29,297 nt of DNA from a virus. The number at the start of each line of letters is the position of its first letter. The stretch's first letter is position 1. The stretch is from the IMG/VR virus record IMGVR_UViG_3300042397_000834, positions 1 through 29,297 of that record, one strand, 5' to 3'. The translations under genes and the position numbers were made by a program. Positions 1 to 5,893 of this stretch are shown here, piece after piece. Under the pieces are notes generated by a model. The model searched no databases. It had not been told where the DNA came from and saw only the letters and a program-made list of their open reading frames with translations.

Positions 1-320
1 CCAACTTCACACACTGCACCTGATCGGCAGATACCTGCGAAACAGTGAACAACTACATTCATACGGTTAGCCAATGCGTGTTGTAGCAGTCGAACTAGCT
101 CATTGGCCTGATCTTGGCTGCACTTCATTTCTTCTTCTAAAACTTCATCTTTGGCCTCTACGTCCAAGAACTCAAAGTTGTGAATCTCTTTAAACTTGTG
201 TGCAGGAGTAGGACGCCACGAGGCTGGATCAGTAATGCTGATCAGCATTGAGTTTTCTCCAGCTTCGTGATGAAACCTCTTTGGGATATCATCAGCGGCT
301 ACGTTTTCAATCCACGGCAT
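1..320 (-). CDS. Dual-specificity/tyrosine protein phosphatase-like, partial (3' end outside window)
   Basis: The 106 visible residues start with MPWIENVAADDIPKRF. Near the end is VVVHCFAGICRSGAV, the HCx5R phosphate-binding loop of cysteine-dependent phosphatases: Cys is the nucleophile, Arg binds phosphate, and the Ser after Arg is usual. Similar short proteins occur in large phages and are called dual-specificity phosphatases; the substrate is unknown. The C-terminus runs off the left edge, so the general-acid loop cannot be judged. It is the last visible gene of the leftward operon, 16 bases after the 59-aa gene. Phosphatase family is well supported; protein versus RNA or small-molecule substrate is open. 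Confidence 0.8.
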   Translation of the reverse strand, partial: MPWIENVAADDIPKRFHHEAGENSMLISITDPASWRPTPAHKFKEIHNFEFLDVEAKDEVLEEEMKCSQDQANELVRLLQHALANRMNVVVHCFAGICRSGAVCEV

Positions 321-336
321 TACAATACTCCAAATG

Positions 337-516
337 TTAATTAGCTCTTAGTCGTTCAATTTCGTTAGCAGCCTCTTCTAACAAGTTTGCAATCTTATCG
401 GGCTTGCCTTCTTCTACTGATTTACGACCTTGAATCTGTCGGCGGATTTCTGCCCGCTTACGTAAACGGAACACAAGACTCTGTTCTGATACGGGTAAAT
501 GACTTTCATCAATCAT
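337..516 (-). CDS. Hypothetical protein, 59 aa, charged helical
   Basis: Small protein beginning MIDESHLPVSEQSL. It is rich in Arg, Lys and Glu and ends in a heptad-like stretch (ANLLEEAANEIERL), so a short coiled coil is likely. A strong Shine-Dalgarno (GGAGGC) lies five to six bases before the ATG, and the start overlaps the stop of the preceding 37-aa gene as ATGA, which implies coupled translation. No family recognised. The combination of ribosome site, overlap and downstream phosphatase gene makes it a real gene; the function is unknown. Confidence 0.7.
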   Translation of the reverse strand: MIDESHLPVSEQSLVFRLRKRAEIRRQIQGRKSVEEGKPDKIANLLEEAANEIERLRAN

Positions 517-626
517 ACTGCCTCCACAATATAGTATCCTGAGTTAGGATAAGTTTCTCTCAACCATTCCAACATGCCCGGTTCAACGGGCAGTCGGATG
601 GATTGAAATTTATTCGTTATATACAT
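513..626 (-). CDS. Hypothetical protein, 37 aa
   Basis: Very short gene, MYITNKFQSIRLP at the start and SGYYIVEAV at the end. Its start shares bases with the stop of the 63-aa gene (TAATG) and its stop overlaps the next start (ATGA), so it is embedded in a chain of coupled genes. The length is at the limit of what can be believed from sequence alone; the double overlap and the absence of any other reading of this segment support it. No recognisable domain. Confidence 0.6.
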   Translation of the reverse strand: MYITNKFQSIRLPVEPGMLEWLRETYPNSGYYIVEAV

Positions 627-817
627 TATTTCTGTTTCCCAATGCGTTCTGCGATTTTCATCTTGACCCATTCGAGATGTTCGTTAAACATCTTAGGGCC
701 GTTCGGGTGATTAATTACTGCCAGCTCAAACTGAGTACGGATAGCAATCAATTCTGCCATAGACTTCTTAGCATAGTCTGCTTCTTGGTCATACGGGTTT
801 CCGTTATTATAAGCCAT
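626..817 (-). CDS. Hypothetical protein, 63 aa
   Basis: Starts MAYNNGNPYDQEADYA. Mostly alpha-helical and charged, with a basic C-terminus (KMKIAERIGKQK). No membrane segment or signal. It sits one base after the 90-aa gene and overlaps the 37-aa gene, in the same leftward operon. No family recognised. Confidence 0.65.
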   Translation of the reverse strand: MAYNNGNPYDQEADYAKKSMAELIAIRTQFELAVINHPNGPKMFNEHLEWVKMKIAERIGKQK

Positions 818-818
818 A

Positions 819-1091
819 TCAACCCCATTTCAAAATAAAGAACAGTGCGTCCTTTTTGTTTTTAAATCTATACTCAAATGGTCCAGTTCCCCAACGAGGA
901 TTGTTATATCCTTCATTTCTGTGTCCAAACTGCTTTGAGCACCATGCAGTCATTTCATCCTTTTCTTCCCACCAGTCACCACCCGAGTAATAGACGGTGA
1001 ACTTTTGAGGAGCAAGTTCTTCTCGTACCCGCAGTTCTAGACTACGAGGACGAGAAGCCTTGCCATTTATTAACGTATCAAGCCATGACAT
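819..1091 (-). CDS. Hypothetical protein, 90 aa
   Basis: The chosen start is the ATG of MSWLDTLING; an upstream in-frame GTG would add 11 residues but lies deep inside the HD gene. With this start the gene overlaps the end of the HD gene by 14 bases. The protein is rich in aromatic residues (GGDWWEEKDEMTAWC, NPRWGTGPFEYRF) and ends DALFFILKWG. It looks like a small compact globular protein without membrane segments. I do not recognise a family. Confidence 0.65.
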   Translation of the reverse strand: MSWLDTLINGKASRPRSLELRVREELAPQKFTVYYSGGDWWEEKDEMTAWCSKQFGHRNEGYNNPRWGTGPFEYRFKNKKDALFFILKWG

Positions 1092-1614
1092 ACTTACTAG
1101 CCTCGGCGTGCAAGCCTGCGTCACCGCGAGTCATAACAGCCAACAACAATCTCTTTTCTTCCAAGTAAGTCTTGGCAAAAGCGGGATCGTATTGCATGAT
1201 GCTACGACTGTTGGAGATCAAATCTGCCAATTTGATAGTCTGTGCTTCAGCAGGTGCTGCCGCAGTGTGCTCACGGTCCATAGCCTTGCGATGAGCACGA
1301 TTGCCATCTTCGGGCTTAGAAACGTCAGTCAACCATCCAACCAAAGTAGCGATGTCAGCGCCAAACGCCATATGGATATCAGTGTAAGTGCAACCAGTGT
1401 CTTCCACAACATCATGCAACCAAGCGGCCGCAACCATGTCAGGAGTACTACCGGGAACACCGGCTACGATCTTAGCAACTTCAGCAGGATGGACGATGTA
1501 GGGTTCGCCTGTGTACTTACGCTTTTGACCAACTGCGGCATGAGCAGCCATGGCATAGACTTGGGCCTTGCGGACAATGTCCATACCGCTTTGTTCCATT
1601 GTAAATCCTTCCAT
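1078..1614 (-). CDS. HD-domain (p)ppGpp hydrolase-like protein (MESH1/SpoT hydrolase type)
   Basis: 178 aa, close to the length of single-domain small alarmone hydrolases. Metal and catalytic residues of the RelA/SpoT HD fold are in order: YIVHPAEVA (His42), AAWLHDVVEDTG (His67-Asp68, Glu71-Asp72), FGADIATLVGWLTDV, then TIKLADLISNSR carrying the late Asp. No synthetase domain is present. The family removes the 3'-pyrophosphate from (p)ppGpp with Mn2+, so the likely role is to lower the host stringent-response alarmone. A good ribosome site (GGAGAG) fixes the start at MEGFTMEQ. An rpoZ homologue lies about 2 kb upstream in the same operon. Family assignment is firm; the exact substrate (ppGpp or NADPH, which MESH1 also hydrolyses) is inferred. 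Confidence 0.85.
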   Translation of the reverse strand: MEGFTMEQSGMDIVRKAQVYAMAAHAAVGQKRKYTGEPYIVHPAEVAKIVAGVPGSTPDMVAAAWLHDVVEDTGCTYTDIHMAFGADIATLVGWLTDVSKPEDGNRAHRKAMDREHTAAAPAEAQTIKLADLISNSRSIMQYDPAFAKTYLEEKRLLLAVMTRGDAGLHAEASKYVMA

Positions 1615-1665
1615 GCTACTCTCCTTGTTAATAAGTGTATATTATAGCATGGTTTTACCATGCTG

Positions 1666-1893
1666 TCAATCGGGATCAGGCATCTTTTCTTCTATAGTAA
1701 TTTCTACTACTAAATGCTTACGGAGCCGCATGAAGTTTTTGAACTTAGCTTGTATAACCGCTTCATCATATCCGTCATGATAGGGCACAGTAGCCACTTC
1801 TTCGTACGGCTGATCATTTTCATCTAGAGCTATAAACTTTAGTTTTACTTTTCCAGATTCGGGCTTTTTAAACAGATTTTTGATCCAAGTCAT
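1666..1893 (-). CDS. Hypothetical protein, 75 aa
   Basis: Starts MTWIKNLFKKPESGK and ends IEEKMPDPD. Alternating hydrophobic and charged residues (VKLKFIALDENDQPYEEVATVPY) suggest a small beta-rich fold followed by a helix. It lies 8 bases after the metallophosphoesterase gene, without an obvious Shine-Dalgarno, and 51 bases before the HD gene. Unknown function. Confidence 0.65.
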   Translation of the reverse strand: MTWIKNLFKKPESGKVKLKFIALDENDQPYEEVATVPYHDGYDEAVIQAKFKNFMRLRKHLVVEITIEEKMPDPD

Positions 1894-1901
1894 ACATATA
1901 T

Positions 1902-2450
1902 TTACACATGATGCCCTTTAATCTCATTGTCCTTAATCAAGCGGACTGCACGATCCATTGAGATAACAATTTCGCCAGTTGAGTCCATGCCCACATCCAT
2001 ACACCTGTATTTTTCCATACCAGTAGATCCACCGTGTAAATGCCCGTGAAAATGCAGGGCGCCCCTGTGCATTTGATCCCATTCTAAGATGGGATAATGA
2101 AACATCACACACTTGTGCCCGTCATAGGTAATGTCCAAATACTTGTGTATTTCTTTAAACGCACTGCGGAATGTTTCGTCCATTAAGGTCTTGCGATCGT
2201 GGTTGCCTTCTACAAGGATCTTATCCCCGTTCAACCGCCACATCATACGCCCAGCATCACTGCCGCTCATAAACGCTACATCACCTAGAATGTAAACAAG
2301 ATCACCGGGCTCTACTTTGGCATTCCATTCTTCGGCCATTGCGTTATTCATGTAGGCAAGGTCGTCACGAAATCGTGCCCGTGTTTGTGGACAGAACTTC
2401 ATAATGTTCTTGTGTCCAAAGTGTAAGTCGCTAGTAATCCATGTTTTCAT
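1902..2450 (-). CDS. Calcineurin-like metallophosphoesterase
   Basis: 182 aa from the ATG; a TTG one codon upstream is the alternative. All motifs of the binuclear metallophosphoesterase fold are present in order: SDLHFGHKNI (DxH), LGDVAF (GD), EGNHDRK (GNHD), MFHYPI (His) and HFHGHLHG (GHxH). Phage members of this family are usually called phosphoesterases or phosphatases; relatives act on cyclic nucleotides, 2',3'-cyclic phosphate RNA ends or phosphoproteins. The start overlaps the stop of the 57-aa gene (TGATG). With a 5'-kinase gene just upstream, an RNA end-healing role is possible but not shown. Confidence 0.88.
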   Translation of the reverse strand: MKTWITSDLHFGHKNIMKFCPQTRARFRDDLAYMNNAMAEEWNAKVEPGDLVYILGDVAFMSGSDAGRMMWRLNGDKILVEGNHDRKTLMDETFRSAFKEIHKYLDITYDGHKCVMFHYPILEWDQMHRGALHFHGHLHGGSTGMEKYRCMDVGMDSTGEIVISMDRAVRLIKDNEIKGHHV

Positions 2451-2623
2451 CAATATGTCTCTTTTATAATATCGTATTCCTCAGCAGGCCATTTAGCTTT
2501 GAATTCTTCAGTCTTGACGTATTCATTATAAGACTTAGCTTCGAAGAAGACTTTTTTGAATACACTCATATGCTTACCTTTGGGTAGAATAGTGAGATAG
2601 ATCGATTTTGCTTTGCCTGCCAT
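2450..2623 (-). CDS. Hypothetical protein, 57 aa
   Basis: Starts MAGKAKSIYLTILPKGKHM and ends EEYDIIKETY. Preceded by a good ribosome site (AAAGGAAA, about 6 bases). The stop overlaps the start of the metallophosphoesterase (TGATG), indicating coupled expression. Lys-rich; may form a small alpha/beta domain. No family recognised. Confidence 0.7.
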   Translation of the reverse strand: MAGKAKSIYLTILPKGKHMSVFKKVFFEAKSYNEYVKTEEFKAKWPAEEYDIIKETY

Positions 2624-2690
2624 TATATTTCCTTTGTGTTGATATTTACATTATACAATCAAAAGAAAGCCCTGTCTAGCAGGGCAATAG

Positions 2691-3155
2691 TTATTGTGCA
2701 AACCAAACTTGAACAAAGCCTTCGTCTAGTGTCGGCATTTCAAAACTGGCAATCATACTAGCAATAACATGATCTGGAATGTCCTTGCCAGGACGGCTGA
2801 ACAATCGACGATATAATTCCTTATGCTCAGGTGTCTTAAACACCACAGCAATGTGTTCATAATCCGGCAACATATTAAACTTTCGAGTACGACTAGCAAG
2901 TGTGGTACTAGTTTGATCCCAGATAATGTCTTTTCCAGCTTCTCGAGCTTCTATTACTTTGTCAGCCATTAGATTTACAGCCGTCGGCATGTACTCTACA
3001 AATACTTCTGAATAGGTCTTACCTTGTTCTCGAGCATAGGCTTCAACAAAATCGTCAGTAGATACAACTACGCAGTCCGCGGCCCACTCTTGATTTTTAA
3101 TCCAAGTACTCTTACCTGAGGCAGGCACTCCGACCAATTGATAACATTTTGCCAT
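2691..3155 (-). CDS. P-loop polynucleotide 5'-kinase domain protein (T4 PseT/Pnkp kinase type)
   Basis: 154 aa. Walker A LVGVPASGKSTWIKN (residues 7-21), VVVSTDDFVEAYA with the general-base Asp region, DIIWDQTSTTLASR matching the 'DTN' segment of T4 Pnkp, and a lid-like LFSRPGKDIPDHVI matching the basic lid of the T4 enzyme. Only the kinase half is present; the C-terminal phosphatase domain of T4 Pnkp (DxDGT) is absent. Expected reaction: transfer of ATP gamma-phosphate to a 5'-OH of RNA or DNA, as in repair of cleaved tRNA. Its place directly downstream of the tRNA array fits this. Another small-molecule AAA_33 kinase cannot be excluded. Start supported by AAAGG before the ATG. Confidence 0.78.
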   Translation of the reverse strand: MAKCYQLVGVPASGKSTWIKNQEWAADCVVVSTDDFVEAYAREQGKTYSEVFVEYMPTAVNLMADKVIEAREAGKDIIWDQTSTTLASRTRKFNMLPDYEHIAVVFKTPEHKELYRRLFSRPGKDIPDHVIASMIASFEMPTLDEGFVQVWFAQ

Positions 3156-3176
3156 TTCTTTACCTTTGTTATGATT

Positions 3177-3635
3177 TTAAATCATTTTAACCATTTGATA
3201 GAAAGCAATATTCATACCAACTTTTTCTGCTGAAGATAATCGAACTACATTATTTTTATGTACTTTGCTAGAAATAGAATCACAGTTCATTTTTTTTGCA
3301 AGCATCTCAAAATAATTATGTAATACTGAATAGATACCACGTTTCCGGCAATCATTACGTACTGCACTAAGTTCAATCCATAGACAATTTTTATGTAAGT
3401 ATGCTCTACTATAGATTATAGCCCCTACTATAACACCATTTTCTTCTGCATAAATGGCTCCACAATCATCGTCATTCCAACTGGTTTTTGCCATTGCGAA
3501 ACCAGCATCTATCAATTCGGCCATATGTCTGATAAAAAATGTATAGACAGGACTGTTGGCTATTTTTTCAACGTGCAAAATGTCCAACTCAGCACCTGTT
3601 TTATCAATTTCTTTATTAAGATAAATTGGCTGCAT
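3177..3635 (-). CDS. GNAT-family N-acetyltransferase
   Basis: 152 aa. The C-terminal half has the GNAT core: beta strand IVGAIIYSRAY, then LWIELSAVRNDCRKRGIYSVLHNYFEMLAKK, a variant of the acetyl-CoA pyrophosphate loop (RxxGI in place of Q/RxxGxG/A), then SISSKVHKNNVVRLSSAEKVGM, typical of the last strand-helix-strand. Substrate unknown. It lies five bases after rpoZ and 21 bases before the kinase gene, in the same operon. Confidence 0.72.
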   Translation of the reverse strand: MQPIYLNKEIDKTGAELDILHVEKIANSPVYTFFIRHMAELIDAGFAMAKTSWNDDDCGAIYAEENGVIVGAIIYSRAYLHKNCLWIELSAVRNDCRKRGIYSVLHNYFEMLAKKMNCDSISSKVHKNNVVRLSSAEKVGMNIAFYQMVKMI

Positions 3636-3640
3636 AGTCT

Positions 3641-3868
3641 TTAATAGTGATTACTCTTCTTCGGAGGCTTGCGAAGTTTTTCTAAATATTCACGCCCAAT
3701 CTTACCAGCTTCGATTTCTCTCAGTGCTGTAACATTGGGACCATTCTTCGACGGAACTAGAGGCATGTGACCTTTTTTTAGTTCGCGAGATCTAATTGCA
3801 GCAATTAAAACAAGATCAAATCGATTACCTACTTGTGTTACTGCTAGTTCTGAAGTTAAACGGGCCAT
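3641..3868 (-). CDS. rpoZ: RNA polymerase omega subunit homologue
   Basis: 75 aa, against about 91 in E. coli. The N-terminus [10 protein letters not shown], then [18 protein letters not shown] and [21 protein letters not shown], follows bacterial omega closely: the MAR start, the NRFDLVLxAAxRAR helix, PLV...N..VxALREIExG. Omega folds around the C-terminal tail of beta-prime and contributes to the ppGpp site of RNA polymerase in Proteobacteria. The copy is intact with a good ribosome site (AAGGAA). It is the first protein gene after the tRNA array. A phage-borne omega suggests modification of host RNA polymerase assembly or ppGpp sensing. Family assignment is strong. Confidence 0.88.
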   Translation of the reverse strand: MARLTSELAVTQVGNRFDLVLIAAIRSRELKKGHMPLVPSKNGPNVTALREIEAGKIGREYLEKLRKPPKKSNHY

Positions 3869-3899
3869 TGTGTTTCCTTGAAGTTTAAGTTAAATTAGC

Positions 3900-4007
3900 A
3901 GGATACATTTTACTTTTTTGACAGGTGTGCTACCATTACACCACTAGCCGGAATCGAAGCCGGTCTCCCTGTTTGGATTATGAGTAAAAGATTGCTGTTA
4001 GTATCCT
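3900..4007 (-). ncRNA. P1/CAGCAA element E1 with permuted tRNA-like (CAU) lacking an acceptor arm
   Basis: Closing helix aggatac (3900-3906) with gtatcct (4001-4007). Read on the minus strand: P1, UAACAGCAA, second helix CUUUUAC/GUAAAAU (3984-3990 with 3907-3913), CUCAUAA (a CAU anticodon-loop sequence), helix ACAGG/CCUGU, a T-arm (TTCGATT loop), then directly a D-arm (GTGTAATGGTAGCAC). No acceptor helix and no CCA. T-arm before D-arm is the reverse of tRNA order, so this is a circularly permuted tRNA-like. Last array element before rpoZ. Confidence 0.7.
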
Positions 4008-4012
4008 ATATT

Positions 4013-4086
4013 TGGATGCGGGTGACAGATTCGAACTGCCGATGCTCCGAGCTTATGAGACTGGAGTGGTGACCCCCCTACCCGCT
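4013..4086 (-). tRNA. tRNA-Met/Ile2 (anticodon CAU)
   Basis: Loop CTCATAA, T-loop TTCGAAT, encoded CCA, discriminator T. Acceptor GCGGGT/ACCCGC pairs over six bases with A1:A72 unpaired. The anticodon stem has one mismatch. Met versus lysidine-modified Ile cannot be decided from sequence. Confidence 0.75.
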
Positions 4087-4143
4087 GTATTCGTTGCCAC
4101 ACTACTTATCCTATTATACACCGTGTGCCATGGTGAATTCTTT

Positions 4144-4218
4144 TGGTGGAGGTTAAGAGAATCGAACTCTTACGAAGACCTTGCAAAGGTCCCAGGCTAC
4201 CATTACATCAAACCCCCA
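4144..4218 (-). tRNA. tRNA-Ala (UGC)
   Basis: Anticodon loop TTTGCAA in a GACC/GGTC stem, acceptor TGGGGGT/ACCTCCA, T-loop TTCGATT, encoded CCA. First of two Ala(UGC) genes in the array. Confidence 0.9.
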
Positions 4219-4219
4219 T

Positions 4220-4372
4220 TTAACTTGCCACTATATGCGGAATGTAGGGAACTGCTCTTGGTCCACCGTACAGTTGTTCAAAAAGTTTTTTAGCCTCTTG
4301 CGGTGTGTCCGCATAGATACGCTTCTTTTCTTCACCCTGCGGTGTCCTAACAGTTGCTTCGTACATTGGCAT
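4220..4372 (-). CDS. Hypothetical protein, 50 aa, inside tRNA array
   Basis: Starts MPMYEATVRTPQGEEKKRIY and ends YIPHIVAS. Ribosome site AGGA is eight bases before the ATG. The stop lies one base beyond the 5' end of tRNA-Ala, so the gene fills the whole gap between tRNA-Ala and tRNA-Pro. The first half (EATVRTPQGEEKKRIYADTP) reads like a small beta-sheet with a helix (QEAKKLFEQLYG), reminiscent of small phage proteins, but no family is recognised. Expressed on the array transcript. Confidence 0.75.
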   Translation of the reverse strand: MPMYEATVRTPQGEEKKRIYADTPQEAKKLFEQLYGGPRAVPYIPHIVAS

Positions 4373-4386
4373 ATAATAATCCTAAT

Positions 4387-4465
4387 TGGTCGGAATGGTG
4401 GGATTCGAACTCACGACCCTCTGCTCCCAAAGCAGATGCGCTAACCAGACTGCGCTACATTCCGA
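4387..4465 (-). tRNA. tRNA-Pro (UGG)
   Basis: Loop TTTGGGA in stem TCTGC/GCAGA, acceptor TCGGAAT/ATTCCGA, encoded CCA. First of two Pro(UGG) genes. Confidence 0.92.
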
Positions 4466-4471
4466 ATAAAC

Positions 4472-4548
4472 TGGTACCTGGTGTCAGACTCGAACTGACA
4501 TCGTTCTCCGTGTAAAGGAGATGCATAACCTCTCTGCGCAACCAGGCA
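4472..4548 (-). tRNA. tRNA-Val (UAC)
   Basis: Loop TTTACAC in stem TCTCC/GGAGA, acceptor TGCCTGG/CCAGGTA, encoded CCA. Confidence 0.92.
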
Positions 4549-4555
4549 AAAAATA

Positions 4556-4629
4556 TGGAGCGGGGTGCGAGAATCGAACTCGCGACTTGAACTTGGAAGG
4601 ATCTCGTTTTACCACTAAACTAACCCCGC
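4556..4629 (-). tRNA. tRNA-Gly (UCC)
   Basis: Loop CTTCCAA, acceptor GCGGGGT/ACCCCGC, discriminator T, encoded CCA. The anticodon stem contains a T:T mismatch. Confidence 0.85.
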
Positions 4630-4641
4630 ATTAAAAAACTT

Positions 4642-4718
4642 TGGTGCCCCAGAGGAGACTCGAACTCCTAAAATTTGGCTTCTAAGACCAACACGTATAC
4701 CAATTCCGTCACCGGGGC
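4642..4718 (-). tRNA. tRNA-Leu (UAG), short variable loop
   Basis: Loop CTTAGAA in stem TTGGT/GCCAA, acceptor GCCCCGG with GU pairing, A73, encoded CCA. The variable region is only five bases (ATTTT) where bacterial tRNA-Leu normally has a long arm. Confidence 0.88.
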
Positions 4719-4722
4719 TTAT

Positions 4723-4798
4723 TGGTTGCAGTGGAGGGAATCGAACCCCCGACCTACAGGTTATGAGCCTGTCCAGATACCGCTTCTAACACACTGCG
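4723..4798 (-). tRNA. tRNA-Met (CAU), initiator-like C1:A72
   Basis: Loop CTCATAA in stem ACAGG/CCTGT. Acceptor CGCAGTG/CACTGCA leaves C1 opposite A72, the hallmark of bacterial initiator tRNA, but the three G:C pairs at the base of the initiator anticodon stem are absent. Initiator identity is therefore uncertain. Encoded CCA. Confidence 0.82.
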
Positions 4799-4809
4799 CC
4801 ATTATTTAT

Positions 4810-4904
4810 CTATCGTGAAACACACTGCCTATTATTCCTTGCGGACTATTTTTATCTGAAACAACCCGGAGCGCGACTCCCAGGCTCAATGTGTTTTACG
4901 ATAG
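4810..4904 (-). ncRNA. AAACACA-family structured RNA X1
   Basis: Fourteen-pair closing helix, interrupted by one G.T position: ctatcgt-g-aaacaca (4810-4824) with tgtgttt-t-acgatag (4890-4904). Inside on the minus strand: a GGGAG/CTCC-type hairpin and a UCC-GCAA-GGA hairpin with a GNRA tetraloop. No T-loop or open reading frame. One of five loci with this outer helix in the array. Confidence 0.55.
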
Positions 4905-5115
4905 TGTCTAGCCACTCCCACCACAGGAGCCCTAGACTGAGCAGTTACTCTGTCCATAACATTTTCTTCTTCTGGAAAGGCTGTTAATCCTCACCCTAGG
5001 CAGTTTCCAGTATCCCTTAAATGGGGACTGTGAGGTCAGGTCCTAGTGTACCCCCTGGTCTATCGTTACAGGGACGCTATTTCGTTACGTAGAAATAGTA
5101 AGACGGGTTTTATTT
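4905..5115 (-). ncRNA. Structured non-coding spacer between tRNA-Met and tRNA-Ile
   Basis: About 210 bases without a convincing gene but with several perfect helices: gtctag/ctagac enclosing ctcc/ggag (4907-4940), ctggaaa/tttccag (about 4972-5010), ccctg/caggg and ctatttc/gaaatag (5078-5101). Probably one or two structured RNAs transcribed with the array; strand is inferred from the neighbours. Confidence 0.4.
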
Positions 5116-5119
5116 TAAA

Positions 5120-5211
5120 TGGTACCCCCGGCGGGATTCGAACCCACACTAACCAATTATCTGTTGCATACGGGATATAAATCCGCTGTTCTACCATTAA
5201 ACTACAGGGGC
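5120..5211 (-). tRNA. tRNA-Ile (UAU), unusual long variable region
   Basis: Acceptor GCCCCTG/CGGGGGT, T-stem GTGGG/CCCGC, A73, encoded CCA, normal D-arm. Loop TTTATAT gives UAU, but the stem has an A:C pair at 31-39. About 22 bases lie between anticodon arm and T-arm, far longer than any tRNA-Ile. Identity is therefore tentative. Confidence 0.65.
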
Positions 5212-5220
5212 AAAAATAAC

Positions 5221-5337
5221 AGGATACCTTTTATGTGACGGCTTGGAAGCCGTTGCTCAACCGCTGAGCGAATCATCCAAAAGGATAATGTTGGAATCGA
5301 ACCAACGTGTCATAAATGACATTGCTGCAAGTATCCT
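5221..5337 (-). ncRNA. P1/CAGCAA element E2 with permuted tRNA-Gly-like, UUUU-capped acceptor
   Basis: P1 aggatac (5221-5227) with gtatcct (5331-5337), then UUGCAGCAA. Minus-strand order: hairpin TGTCA-TTTA-TGACA, T-arm GTTGG-TTCGATT-CCAAC, acceptor helix ATTATCC-TTTT-GGATGAT (seven pairs closed by a tetraloop), D-arm GCTC/GAGC, anticodon arm ACGGC-TTCCAA-GCCGT (Gly UCC-like, six-base loop), P1. A complete cloverleaf, but with chain ends in the variable region and no free CCA end. Confidence 0.75.
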
Positions 5338-5343
5338 TAAACT

Positions 5344-5433
5344 TGGCGGTGCGACTGAGACTCGAACTCAGAACCCGGATTACGCCGAGCGACAGATTAG
5401 CAATCTGCTCTAATACCATTATAGGACCGCACC
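5344..5433 (-). tRNA. tRNA-Ser (GCU)
   Basis: Loop TTGCTAA in CAGA/TCTG, long class II variable arm, acceptor GGTGCGG/TCGCACC, G73, encoded CCA. Confidence 0.92.
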
Positions 5434-5439
5434 TTAATT

Positions 5440-5515
5440 TGGCTCCCCAGCGTGGGATCGAACCACGGACACCTTGATTAACAGTCAAGTGCAACTACCG
5501 CTGTGCTACTGGGGA
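5440..5515 (-). tRNA. tRNA-Asn (GUU)
   Basis: Loop CTGTTAA in CTTGA/TCAAG, acceptor TCCCCAG/CTGGGGA, G73, encoded CCA. First of two Asn(GUU) genes. Confidence 0.93.
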
Positions 5516-5527
5516 ATATTATTTTTT

Positions 5528-5701
5528 TTATTTTGCGTCTCGCTCTTTGGCGGTACGCGGTACTATGCTTGCTGCCACTTGAGCATCAATCATTGCGTTT
5601 TTAAAACCATGACGGTCTTGATCATTTTTAAACTTCATTAACGCTATCATAGTTTTTGTTCGTTTACTTAACTTAAAAGTTGAACCTGTTCTTGCTCTCA
5701 T
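5528..5701 (-). CDS. Hypothetical basic protein, 57 aa, inside tRNA array
   Basis: Starts MRARTGSTFKLSKRTKTM and ends VPRTAKERDAK. Strongly basic and mostly helical (IALMKFKNDQDRHGFKNAMIDAQVAA); it could bind nucleic acid. The ATG is preceded by AAGGAAT at good spacing. The gene fills the space between tRNA-Asn and tRNA-Arg, on the array strand. No family recognised. Confidence 0.75.
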   Translation of the reverse strand: MRARTGSTFKLSKRTKTMIALMKFKNDQDRHGFKNAMIDAQVAASIVPRTAKERDAK

Positions 5702-5722
5702 ATTATTCCTTAATAAAAAAAT

Positions 5723-5797
5723 TGGCCCGGCGACCAGGAATCGAACCTGGATTTATAGCTTAGAAGGCTACTGTTCTATCCATTGAACTATCGCCAG
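5723..5797 (-). tRNA. tRNA-Arg (UCU)
   Basis: Loop CTTCTAA in GTAGC/GCTAT, acceptor CTGGCGA/TCGCCGG, G73, encoded CCA. First of two Arg(UCU) genes. Confidence 0.92.
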
Positions 5798-5804
5798 AAT
5801 TTTT

Positions 5805-5889
5805 TGGTGCTCCGAGCCGGACTCGAACCGGCACACCTTTCGGCGAGAGATTTTAAGTCTCTTGTGTCTACCTATTTCACCATCGGAGC
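5805..5889 (-). tRNA. tRNA-Leu (UAA), normal class II
   Basis: Loop CTTAAAA in AGAGA/TCTCT, long variable arm (CGCCGAAAGGTG), acceptor GCTCCGA/TCGGAGC, A73, encoded CCA. The only tRNA-Leu here with the normal long arm. Confidence 0.93.
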
Positions 5890-5893
5890 ATTT

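Noticed and set aside
1060-1647. Long plus-strand frame over the HD-domain gene
   Set aside because: Complete shadow of a well-supported minus-strand gene; composition not protein-like.
4723-4798. Firm call as initiator tRNA-fMet
   Set aside because: C1:A72 is present but the three G:C pairs of the initiator anticodon stem are not.
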